DNA of 64,000 nucleotides from Stagnihabitans lacustris (GTDB lineage Bacteria > Pseudomonadota > Alphaproteobacteria > Rhodobacterales > Rhodobacteraceae), in NCBI RefSeq assembly GCF_025950525.1, contig NZ_JAPDGS010000001.1:496001-560000 (forward strand). Reading direction: 5' to 3'. The position numbers were made by a program, and so were the translations under genes. Below are positions 29,224-37,750 of the stretch, piece by piece. How positions within the stretch are numbered: position 1 is the first letter of the stretch; each line of letters begins with the position of its first letter. A model generated the notes under the pieces. That model was not told the origin of the DNA and made no database searches. It worked only from the letters and a program-made list of their open reading frames with translations.

Positions 29224-30507
29224 ATGCTTGCCCCCTATGCCTGCCAGCCCGACCAATCCCGGGGCCGCCTGTTTCCGGAAAGCCTGTCCTCGTTCCGCTC
29301 GCCCTTTCAGCGCGACCGCGACCGGATCATCCATTCCTCGGCCTTCCGCCGGCTGAAACACAAGACCCAGGTCTTTGTCGAACACGAGGGCGACTATTAC
29401 CGCACCCGCCTGACCCATACGATCGAGGTGGCCCAGGTCGCCCGCACCATCGCGGGCGTGCTGAACCTGAACACCGACCTGGCCGAGGCCGTGGCGCTGG
29501 CTCATGACCTGGGCCATACCCCCTTTGGCCATACCGGCGAGGACGCGATGGAGCGGCTGATGGCGCCCTATGGCGGCTTTGACCACAACGCCCAGGCCCT
29601 GCGCATCGTCACAAGGCTGGAGCGCCATTACGCTGATTTCGACGGGCTGAACCTGACCTGGGAGACGCTGGAGGGCATCGCCAAACATAATGGTCCAGTT
29701 GTCCGGCCTTCGCCGGACGGGGGCCCAGTTGTCCGGCCTTCGCCGGACGGAGGCCCAGTTGTCCGGCCTTCGCCGGACGGGGGCCCCGTCCGTGGCCCGA
29801 ACGCGGATGAGAAACATGCCCATTCCGAAGAGGGGGGCCCCCTCCCCTATGCCCTGGCCGAGGTCAACGCCGCCTGGGACCTGGAGCTGCACACCCATGC
29901 CAGTGCCGAGGCTCAGGTGGCGGCCATCGCGGATGACGTCGCCTATTCGCATCACGACCTGCATGACGGGCTCCGCTCGGGGCTTTTTACCGAAGACGAC
30001 CTGATGGACCTGCCCGTCACCGGCCCGGCCTTTGCCGAGGTTGACCGGCTCTATCCCGGTCTGGACAAGATGCGCCGCCGTCATGAGGCGCTGCGCCGGG
30101 TCTTTGGTCGCATGGTCGAGGATGTGATTGCGGTGGCCCAGAACCGCCTGTCCGCGGCGCAGCCCAAGTCGGTCGACGACATCCGCCTGTTGGGGACCAC
30201 GGTCATCCGCTTTTCAAAGCCGCTGTATCAAGAGCTGAAGGCGATCCGGTCCTTCCTGTTCACGCGGATGTATCGCGCGCCCTCGGTCATGGTCGAGCGT
30301 GCGCGGGTGACGCGGGTGGTGGATGGGCTTTTCCCGCTGTTCCTGGAGCGGCCCCACCTGCTGCCGGACACCTGGACCGCCGATATCGCCGCCGCCCGCG
30401 ATCAGACCGAACTGGCCCGCGTCATCGCCGATTACGTGGCCGGCATGACCGACCGCTTTGCGCTGCAAGAGGGGGAAAGACTGTTGGGTATCCCCGCTCA
30501 GGCCTAG
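29224..30507 (+). CDS. dGTPase-like HD-domain triphosphohydrolase with an in-frame repeat insertion
   Basis: A 427-residue HD-domain protein of the deoxyguanosinetriphosphate triphosphohydrolase-like family, expected to remove triphosphate from dNTPs. SSAFRRLKHKTQVFV and the metal ligands H in RLTHTIEVAQ, HD in LAHDLGHTPFGHTGE and D in IADDVAYSHHDL are all present. Between KHNGP and PYALAEV, residues about 158-200 hold an unusual insertion containing PVVRPSPDGG three times, encoded by a 30-bp palindromic tandem repeat. This falls where the family has a variable loop, so activity may be kept. ATG 29224 is the only start near the conserved N-terminus. Confidence 0.93.
   Translation: MLAPYACQPDQSRGRLFPESLSSFRSPFQRDRDRIIHSSAFRRLKHKTQVFVEHEGDYYRTRLTHTIEVAQVARTIAGVLNLNTDLAEAVALAHDLGHTPFGHTGEDAMERLMAPYGGFDHNAQALRIVTRLERHYADFDGLNLTWETLEGIAKHNGPVVRPSPDGGPVVRPSPDGGPVVRPSPDGGPVRGPNADEKHAHSEEGGPLPYALAEVNAAWDLELHTHASAEAQVAAIADDVAYSHHDLHDGLRSGLFTEDDLMDLPVTGPAFAEVDRLYPGLDKMRRRHEALRRVFGRMVEDVIAVAQNRLSAAQPKSVDDIRLLGTTVIRFSKPLYQELKAIRSFLFTRMYRAPSVMVERARVTRVVDGLFPLFLERPHLLPDTWTADIAAARDQTELARVIADYVAGMTDRFALQEGERLLGIPAQA
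29696..29785 (+). repeat. three 30-bp palindromic tandem repeats inside a coding region
   Basis: Units start at 29696, 29726 and 29756 and differ at one base. Each contains the perfect inverted repeat GTCCGGC-CTTC-GCCGGAC. As 30 is a multiple of three, each unit adds ten residues without shifting the frame. Confidence 0.9.
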
Positions 30508-30509
30508 GC

Positions 30510-30983
30510 CTAGGCCTTGCGCGTCGCCGCATAGACCCACACGCCGACCAGGGCCAGCGAGGCCAGCATGTTCCACGACGCCATCGACAGGCCGAACATC
30601 TCCCAGGCCACCTGGTCGCATTGCACGACCGGCGCGGCCTGGATCTTGGCCAGAAGGTCCTTGGCCGACAGCGCCGACACATCGCCCGAGGTGCAAGTCG
30701 AGGGCCCAAGCCACCACTTGCGCTCGACCCCGGTGTGATAGGCGCCGATCCCCGCCGTTGTCAGTGCGGCCAAAGCGCCGGCCCAGGGGATCACGCGCGC
30801 CAGCACGGTGTTGCGCAGGGCCAGCATCAAGGCCCCCAGCGCAATCGCCGCCGCATGGGGCCAGCGCTGCAACAGGCACAGATGGCAGGGCGCCATGCCG
30901 CCGATATATTGGAACCCGAAGGCCCCGCCCAACAGCGCGGCAGAGCCCAGGGCGGCAAGCAAAGAGGCGGTCAGACGGGTCAT
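30510..30983 (-). CDS. dsbB: disulfide bond formation protein B
   Basis: An inner-membrane quinone reductase that reoxidises DsbA. It has 157 residues and four hydrophobic segments. The first redox pair is CHLC (Cys33/Cys36), after the first membrane segment. The second pair is Cys97 (STCTSG) and Cys122 (VVQCD) in the second periplasmic loop, as in DsbB. LLQRWPH is the conserved Arg region. Its stop lies two bases from that of the convergent dGTPase-like gene, inside CCTAGGCCTAGG. Its start overlaps the upstream membrane-protein stop by four bases. Confidence 0.93.
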   Translation of the reverse strand: MTRLTASLLAALGSAALLGGAFGFQYIGGMAPCHLCLLQRWPHAAAIALGALMLALRNTVLARVIPWAGALAALTTAGIGAYHTGVERKWWLGPSTCTSGDVSALSAKDLLAKIQAAPVVQCDQVAWEMFGLSMASWNMLASLALVGVWVYAATRKA

Positions 30984-31564
30984 GCGAAGCTCTTGATCAA
31001 CCAGAAGGCAATGGCGGCCACGATCACCAAAACCGTCGCCAAGGCAAGGCGCTTCTTGATCACTTCGGCGACAGTCTCGCCATAGCGCGCCAAAGCCCAG
31101 CCCAGGATCAGGAACTTGCCAAAGCGCGCCACGATGGCGGCCGCGATGAAAAGCCACAGATTGAAGCTGACCGCGCCGGCCAGGATCGTCACCACCTTCA
31201 TCGGCGGCAAATGCGCCGCGCCCGATGTGACAAGCAGCAGCAACAGCATCTCGACCCCGGTGCGGGCCTTCAGCGCCTCGAAGGCCTCGACCGAGTTCCA
31301 GAATTGCAACAGCGGCAGGGCCACGAGTTCAAACAGGTAATGCCCGATCACCCAGCCAAAGATCCCGCCCAACACCGAAGCAAGCCCCGCAATCACCGCA
31401 TAGCGCATGGCGCGTTCGGGGCGGGTCAGGCACATGGGCAGGAACATGACCTCGGCCGGAACCGGAAAGAACGAGCTTTCGGCAAAGGCCACGAAAGCCA
31501 GAAGCGGTTCGGCCCGCTTGGAGCGGGCGGCGGCGGTCAGACTTTGGGCCATGCGTGCGAACAT
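30980..31564 (-). CDS. YqaA/DedA-type membrane protein
   Basis: A 194-residue integral membrane protein with the SNARE-associated/VTT-type core: FAESSFFPVPAEVMFLPM near residue 30, then GGIFGWVIGHYLFE and the SGAAHLPPMKVVTILAGA segment. E. coli YqaA has the same layout. Relatives are linked to envelope homeostasis and lipid flipping. The ATG at 31564 is used; MAQSLT four codons later is a possible alternative, and neither has a clear Shine-Dalgarno. It overlaps dsbB, so the two form an operon. Confidence 0.85.
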   Translation of the reverse strand: MFARMAQSLTAAARSKRAEPLLAFVAFAESSFFPVPAEVMFLPMCLTRPERAMRYAVIAGLASVLGGIFGWVIGHYLFELVALPLLQFWNSVEAFEALKARTGVEMLLLLLVTSGAAHLPPMKVVTILAGAVSFNLWLFIAAAIVARFGKFLILGWALARYGETVAEVIKKRLALATVLVIVAAIAFWLIKSFA

Positions 31565-31806
31565 GGGGTCCAGATGGCCCGCCCCGGGCGCGCGGTCAAG
31601 AGGGGGCGGGGAAAGCCGCCGCCACAGGGTGTTGACGGCGCCAAAGACAGGGCTTAAACGATGCCCGGACAGCGGGGCGACCCGGTGTTCGCCCGGACCG
31701 CGTGACGACTGCCTTCGTCGTGCGCTCCGTGGCTGAACTTGGGGCGAAGCCCCCTTGGTCAACGACCGTGCCCTTGCCGCAAGGCCTACCTGGGGGTGCG
31801 TGATGT

Positions 31807-31890
31807 GCGGGCGTGGCGGAATGGTAGACGCGACAGACTCAAACTCTGTTTCCGCAAGGAGTGTCGGTTCGAGTCCGACCGCCCGCACCA
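31807..31890 (+). tRNA. tRNA-Leu (anticodon CAA)
   Basis: The acceptor stem GCGGGCG pairs with CGCCCGC, followed by discriminator A and an encoded CCA. The anticodon loop CTCAAAC is closed by ACAGA/TCTGT, giving CAA. The T arm contains GGTTCGAGTCC. A variable arm of the class II type is present (TTCCGCAAGGAGTGTC region). Confidence 0.95.
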
Positions 31891-33028
31891 TTTAAAATCA
31901 AGCACTTACAGATCAGTTGCGAAAGTTGACCGTCCGAGCGTCCGAGTGCGTCCGGCCGGACGATGGTTTTCGGGGCGGTGGTCAGTCGGCCCGCGCTCCG
32001 CATGACACTGGCGCCGGGATGTCGCGATCAAATGCACCTTTCGCCGCACGATGCGGCGCAGGCGACTGCTGGTCCCGCCGCCGCGATCGCGGCAAAGGCA
32101 CAATCGCAGCTTTGAGGGAGATGGCACCCCCCGAAGTTTGCCCCCCCGGGCTTTGGCACACCCGGGATCTTCGGTGGTTTTGCGGGGCAAGGTGGGAACA
32201 TCCCCGGAACGCATCGCGGCATTCCCGTGGCCTTTCTGCGGCCGGTGATTCGGTCAAAGCCTGCCCCGCCAATGCGTTAGCGGGCAAAAATCCCGGCAAT
32301 TTTCCGCAATTGATGCTCAACTTGAAACTTGCACCAGGGGCGGAGACCGGATTTGGGCGGAATTCAGGCAAATTTTCGGGGTCGTGGTAAACAGAAGGTT
32401 GCGTTTCCATTCTGGCGACACTTGCTGCAGGTGCAAAGTCGGTCTTTCGCGAAAAGGGAAGGGATTCAAGGCGCAGCGCCGATTCCTTCATGTGGCACTG
32501 TTTCCAGGCCTTTTACAGTGCGCAACCTTGAGGAGAAGATTTTCCCCTTCTTGCCGCGGCACCGCAGAATTTCCCCCCTGCTGCGGCCCCGGTTCCGCCG
32601 TTTTTTCACTTTTCCTGAACCTTAACGCCGGGTAATCAAGACGTGTCCTGCCCTGGTGGGACAAGGCCGTGGGGGCGGTCTGTAAGTGGTGTTGCACTTG
32701 ACGGTGCAGGAATGTTGTTAAAAGACCGAGCGGTTTCGACGCTGCGTCGAACCCTGCGGGCCAGAAGGCCCCGCTCGCCTTTTGGCGTCCTCCTGCCACC
32801 CGACCATCACGACAGTCCGGCATTCGGGCCGCGCATCACTTGCGCAGCCCGGATCAGGAGCTTTGCGGCTCCTGCATTTCGGAGAACGGGGGTTTCCCCC
32901 AGAGGCGTGGAGTGGTCGGTGACGAAACCTGGCAAAATTAGGCGCAATGACCTGCGGGTCTGCTCGATTCTGTCGGTGTCGCCTGCCCTGTCCTCTGTTT
33001 CGGCGGCAAGAAATGAAGGGGATCGGGT
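31891..33028. other. 1.1-kb stretch without a recognisable gene, 5' of the first Hint-RTX gene
   Basis: Between tRNA-Leu and the RTX start only short frames on both strands exist, and none resembles a protein. Much of 32280-32640 looks less GC-rich than its surroundings. Visible details are a triple CGTCCGA-like repeat and the palindrome GTCCGGCCGGAC near 31940-31961, an inverted repeat CCCGGG...CCCGGG near 32147-32165, and a TTAA-N7-TAAT motif at 32622 that is only half a CtrA box. It may be a long leader, a small RNA region or gene remnants. Confidence 0.5.
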
Positions 33029-36000
33029 ATGACGCTGTGCTTCTTTTACACTGACTTTTGGGGCAACAAGTGCTGGGTCGATTCCAGCTGCGTGAGCCAG
33101 CGTTCGGACGGCTGCTGGTATGACCAGTATGGCCGCAAATGCCAGGACACCCGGGACGGCACCGTCGAGGGCACCGCGGGCAACGACCTGATCGACTACA
33201 ATTACACCGGCGATCCGGAAAAGGATCTGATCGACCACAATGATGCCATCCTGGGCAACAAAGGGTCGAATGACGATGTGGTTTACGCCAATGGCGGCAA
33301 CGACACCGTGATCGCGGGCGAGGGCCATGACACCGTTTACGGCGGCGACGGCAACGACAGCCTGTCGGGCGGCAATGGCAATGACAACCTGCAGGGCGAG
33401 GCGGGCAATGACACGCTGACCGGCGGGTCGGGCGCGAACGTCGAATATGGCGGCGCGGGCGATGACAAGTTCATCGGCGGCGCGGGCGCGGACACGTTCT
33501 TTGGTGGCACGGGCCAGGACAATATCGACTATTCGAACTCGGCCTCGGGGGTGAACGTCAACCTGTCGACCGGCGTCCTGTCGGGCGGCGATGCGGCCGG
33601 CGACAGCGTCGGCAGCGGGATCGACGGTGTCATCGGGTCGAATTCGGCCGACAGCCTGACGGGCTTTGACAGCCAGGGCACGACCGCGGGCGATGTCTAT
33701 ACCAACCAGTTCTGGGGCAATGGCGGCAACGACACGATCACGGGCGCGGGTGGGAATGACCTGCTGTATGGCGGCAACGATCAGGACAAGCTGGACGGCG
33801 GCGCGGGCGACGACCTGATCGCGGGCGACGCGGGCAACGATTCCATCGACGGTGGCACGGGCCAGGACACGATCTATGGCGACAGCGCCACGACGGCGGC
33901 GCCCTCGCCGGTCACGATCACCCTGACGGGCGATGCCGGGGCCTATGACTGCAAGCTGTTCGTCTATTCGATCAACCCGGTCACGGGGGCGATCACCAAT
34001 ATCCAGACGCTGAACACCGACACCGATGTCGGCATCGGCACGAATTACACCTATAACGTCGCGCCGGGCACCGTGATCGGCGTGGGCATCGTCTCGCCCG
34101 ATGGGACCTATTATTCCTCGGGGTATGGTGGGCGGATCGGCCTGAACAACGACAACCAGATCCACACCAAGGGTCTGGGCGTTGATGCCAATGGCGCGGT
34201 CAACATCGGTTTTGAAGACACCAAGGCGCTTGGCGACAAGGACTTCAACGACGTGTCGGTCAAGGTCAACCTTGGCACCTCGGGCGCCAGCTTTGACAAT
34301 GCGCATTACACCTATACCTCGGTCACGCCGTCGGACGCGGGCGCGGGCCATGACACGGTCAATGCTGGCGACGGCAACGACCTGGTTTATGGCGGCGCGG
34401 GCAATGACGTGCTGGCCGGCGAAAAGGACAATGACACCCTGTCCGGCGACAAGGGCGACGACACGTTGAACGGCGGCGCGGGCAATGACAGCCTGTCGGG
34501 CGGCGACGACCGTGACGTCTTTGTCGGCGGCAATGCCGGCGACAAGGTGGACGGCGGCGAGGGCGGCAACGACCTGGACACGCTGGATCTGCGCGGTCTG
34601 GGCCCTGTCACCGTGGTTTACGACCCCGCCAATCCCGAGAATGGGACGATCCAGTTCCTGTCGGGCTGGGGTGGCACGGTCACGGGGTCGATGTCCTTCA
34701 CCAATATCGAAAACATCCTCAAGGATGCGCCGCCGCGCGATGGCTATGTCGACGGCACCACGGGCAATGACCTGATCGACGGCGCCTATACCGGCGACCC
34801 GCAGGGCGACCGCATCGACGCCAATGACGCGATCATCGGTGGCGCCGGTCCGAACGACGACGTGGTCCGCGCCGGTGAGGGCGATGACACGGTCCGCTCC
34901 GGCATCGGCAACGACCTGGTCTATGGCGGCAACGGCAATGACTCGGTCGAGGGCGGCGAGGGCAACGACACGCTGAACGGCGAGGCGGGCAACGACAAGC
35001 TCTTTGGCGGCGCGGGCAATGACAGCCTGGACGGCGGCACGGGCGATGACACGCTGACCGGTGGCGAAGGCCGCGACACCGCGGTGGGTGGCGAGGGCAA
35101 TGACGTCATCGACACCGGCTCGGCCACGGATGCGCCCGATATCGCGGTGCCCGGTTTCAATGGGGCCGACACCGATCCGAACGACGACCGCGATCTGGTC
35201 TATGGCGGCAATGGCGACGACGTGATCCGCACCGGCGATGACGCCGACACCATCGACGGCGGCGAGGGCCGCGACAGCATCGACGCGGGCAGCGACGCTG
35301 ACCTGGTGACGGCGGGCGCTGGCAATGACACGGTTGTCGGCGGCGAGGGCTCTGACACGATCGAGGGCGGCGCGGGCGATGATCTGATCACCGCGGGCAT
35401 CGTGACCTCGGGCGCTGCGATCCCGGATGCGACCGACCCGGCGCCGAACAACGACCGCGACCTGGTGCGCGGCGGTGACGGCAATGACACGATCATCGGC
35501 GGCGACGATGCGGACACGCTGTATGGCGACGCGGGCAACGACCGGCTGGATGGCGGGATCGACGACGACAGTCTGATCGGCGGCGCGGGGCAGGATACGG
35601 CCCTGGGCGGCGACGGCAATGACGTGATCGACACCTCCTCGGGCGCGGGCTCGCCCGATATCGGGCTGGGTGCGGCGGGCGATGCAGATGTCAACGACGA
35701 CCGCGACTCAGTCTCGGGTGGCAATGGCGACGACGTGATCCGCACGGGCGACGATGCCGACACCATCGACGGTGGCGACGGGCGCGACAACATCGACGCG
35801 GGCAATGATGCCGACCTGGTCACGGCGGGCGCTGGCAATGACACCGTCGTCGGCGGCGAGGGCTCTGACACGATCGAGGGCGGTTCGGGCGATGACCTGA
35901 TCACCGCCGGGATCGGGGCGGGCGCCATTCCGGATGCAACCGATGGCGCGCCGGGCAATGACCGCGACCTGGTGCGGGCTGGCGACGGCAACGACACCGT

Positions 36001-37504
36001 CTTGGGTGGCGATGACCGCGACACGATCTATGGCGATGCCGGCAATGACGTCATCGACGGCGGCATCGACGATGACAGCCTGTTTGGCGGCGACGGAAGG
36101 GACTCGATCCTGGGCGGCGACGGCAATGACGTCATCGACACCTCCTCGGGCGATTTGGCGCAGCGTCCCGACATCGGCTATCCGGGGCTGTATGCCGCCG
36201 ATACCGACGTCAACAACGACCGTGACACGGTCGATGGCGGCGCGGGCGATGATGCGATCAAGACCGGCGACGATGCCGACCTGATCACCGGCGGTGACGG
36301 GCGCGACACGATCGACGCGGGCACCGACAACGACACCGTCTATGGCGGCGCGGGCGCCGACAGCATCGTGGGCGGCGAGGGCTCTGACACGATCGAGGCC
36401 GGCACGGGCAATGACGTCGTTTACGGCGGCTATGGTCCGGGCGTGCCCGACAGCGTCAACATCCCCGACGCGACCGATCTTGCGCCGACCAACGGCCTTG
36501 ACCTGATCCGTGGCAACGAGGGCGATGACACGCTCTATGGCATGGACGACAAGGACACGATCTTTGGCGATGCCGACAATGACCTGATCTATGGCGGCAT
36601 CGACGACGACAAGCTTTATGGCGGCGCCGGCAATGATGCGGTCAATGGCGACGAGGGCAATGACACGCTTTACGCCGATGCGGGCCGCGACACCCTGACC
36701 GGTGGCGCCGACCGCGACGTCTTTGTCGGCGGCAACGCCGGGGATGTGGTCGATGGCGGCGAGGCTGGCAACGACTACGACACGCTGGACCTGACCGGCG
36801 CTGGCCCCTTGAAGGTGATCTACGACAGCGCCAATCCGGAAAACGGTGTGGTGCAGTTCCTGGATGCCGACAAGAACGTCACCGGCACGATGACCTTCAC
36901 GAATATTGAAAACGTCATCCCCTGCTTTACCCCCGGCACGCTGATCGCGACGCCGCGCGGCGAGGTTCCGGTGGAATCCCTGCGCGCCGGCGACCGGATC
37001 ATCACCCGCGACAACGGGATGCAGGAAATCGCATGGGTTGGCCGTCGTGACCTGTCCTGGGCCGACCTGAACGCCGCTTCGCATCTGAAGCCGGTTCTGG
37101 TCCGGGCCGGATCGCTGGGCAATGGCCTGCCGGAGCGCGACATGCTCGTCTCGCCGAACCACCGCCTGTTGGTCGCCAACGACCGCACGGCGCTGTATTT
37201 CGACGAACACGAGGTTCTGGTGGCCGCCAAGCACCTGACCGCCGCCAAGGGCGTTCATTCGGTCGATGCGGCAGGGGTCAGCTATATCCACTTCATGTGC
37301 GCTCGCCATGAAGTCGTGCTGTCCAACGGCGCCTGGACGGAAACCTTCCAGCCCGGCGACCAGACCCTGCGCGGCATGGGCAATGCCCAGCGTTCGGAAA
37401 TCTTCGACCTCTTCCCCGAGCTGAAGACCGATGCCGGGATCGAGACCTATCAATCCGCCCGCAAGACGCTGAAGCGTCACGAGGCCGCGCTTTTGATGCG
37501 CTAA
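33029..37504 (+). CDS. RTX protein with DUF4114-like domain and C-terminal Hint domain
   Basis: A 1,491-residue protein. Residues 1-40 are unusual for an RTX exoprotein: five Cys (4, 15, 21, 29, 38) among aromatic residues. Calcium-binding repeats follow. Residues about 290-425 form a DUF4114-like domain (GFEDTKALGDKDFNDV). A linker DVFVGGNAGDxVDGGE...TNIEN occurs twice (about 495-565 and 1230-1300). The second is followed by a Hint domain from PCFTPGTLIATPRGEVPVE, with SPNHRLL as the B-block His. Cleavage before the CFTPGT Cys would release the RTX part. GAAGGGG precedes the ATG. The protein is probably secreted; no exporter genes are in the window. Confidence 0.92.
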   Translation: MTLCFFYTDFWGNKCWVDSSCVSQRSDGCWYDQYGRKCQDTRDGTVEGTAGNDLIDYNYTGDPEKDLIDHNDAILGNKGSNDDVVYANGGNDTVIAGEGHDTVYGGDGNDSLSGGNGNDNLQGEAGNDTLTGGSGANVEYGGAGDDKFIGGAGADTFFGGTGQDNIDYSNSASGVNVNLSTGVLSGGDAAGDSVGSGIDGVIGSNSADSLTGFDSQGTTAGDVYTNQFWGNGGNDTITGAGGNDLLYGGNDQDKLDGGAGDDLIAGDAGNDSIDGGTGQDTIYGDSATTAAPSPVTITLTGDAGAYDCKLFVYSINPVTGAITNIQTLNTDTDVGIGTNYTYNVAPGTVIGVGIVSPDGTYYSSGYGGRIGLNNDNQIHTKGLGVDANGAVNIGFEDTKALGDKDFNDVSVKVNLGTSGASFDNAHYTYTSVTPSDAGAGHDTVNAGDGNDLVYGGAGNDVLAGEKDNDTLSGDKGDDTLNGGAGNDSLSGGDDRDVFVGGNAGDKVDGGEGGNDLDTLDLRGLGPVTVVYDPANPENGTIQFLSGWGGTVTGSMSFTNIENILKDAPPRDGYVDGTTGNDLIDGAYTGDPQGDRIDANDAIIGGAGPNDDVVRAGEGDDTVRSGIGNDLVYGGNGNDSVEGGEGNDTLNGEAGNDKLFGGAGNDSLDGGTGDDTLTGGEGRDTAVGGEGNDVIDTGSATDAPDIAVPGFNGADTDPNDDRDLVYGGNGDDVIRTGDDADTIDGGEGRDSIDAGSDADLVTAGAGNDTVVGGEGSDTIEGGAGDDLITAGIVTSGAAIPDATDPAPNNDRDLVRGGDGNDTIIGGDDADTLYGDAGNDRLDGGIDDDSLIGGAGQDTALGGDGNDVIDTSSGAGSPDIGLGAAGDADVNDDRDSVSGGNGDDVIRTGDDADTIDGGDGRDNIDAGNDADLVTAGAGNDTVVGGEGSDTIEGGSGDDLITAGIGAGAIPDATDGAPGNDRDLVRAGDGNDTVLGGDDRDTIYGDAGNDVIDGGIDDDSLFGGDGRDSILGGDGNDVIDTSSGDLAQRPDIGYPGLYAADTDVNNDRDTVDGGAGDDAIKTGDDADLITGGDGRDTIDAGTDNDTVYGGAGADSIVGGEGSDTIEAGTGNDVVYGGYGPGVPDSVNIPDATDLAPTNGLDLIRGNEGDDTLYGMDDKDTIFGDADNDLIYGGIDDDKLYGGAGNDAVNGDEGNDTLYADAGRDTLTGGADRDVFVGGNAGDVVDGGEAGNDYDTLDLTGAGPLKVIYDSANPENGVVQFLDADKNVTGTMTFTNIENVIPCFTPGTLIATPRGEVPVESLRAGDRIITRDNGMQEIAWVGRRDLSWADLNAASHLKPVLVRAGSLGNGLPERDMLVSPNHRLLVANDRTALYFDEHEVLVAAKHLTAAKGVHSVDAAGVSYIHFMCARHEVVLSNGAWTETFQPGDQTLRGMGNAQRSEIFDLFPELKTDAGIETYQSARKTLKRHEAALLMR
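35185..36700 (+). repeat. three super-repeats of about 510 bp inside the Hint-RTX gene
   Basis: A segment running from NDDRDxVxGG to IPDATD...GGIDDDxLxGG recurs at about 35185, 35698 and 36215. The first two copies are the closest and the third is the most diverged. Confidence 0.8.
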
Positions 37505-37543
37505 CAAGTTATGCAGCTGGTCGGGGATCACCCCGGCTCTGGG

Positions 37544-37568
37544 AAAGGGGGGCGCAGGCCCCCCTTTT
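37544..37568 (+). terminator. terminator of the first Hint-RTX gene
   Basis: AAAGGGGGGC-GCAG-GCCCCCCTTT followed by a further T, 40 bp after the stop codon. The next RTX gene therefore needs its own promoter, within 37569-37750. Confidence 0.8.
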
Positions 37569-37750
37569 CAATTTCAGGCCCCCTTGGTTCCATATCGGCC
37601 CGCAGGTTCTGCAAGGCCCGGCGTCCCATTCGGGCAAAAAAGTGGCCCGCTGCCCGCATCCCGCCTTGATTGCCCGGAAAACGCCACGGGTCCTGCCGTA
37701 TTTTAATAGAATTTGCCTCTTATCCGAAGGGCTTAGCCTCGGAGACGCAG

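Noticed and set aside
29696..29785. Possible CRISPR array
   Set aside because: The repeats are contiguous, with no spacers, and are translated in frame inside a conserved gene; no cas genes are nearby.
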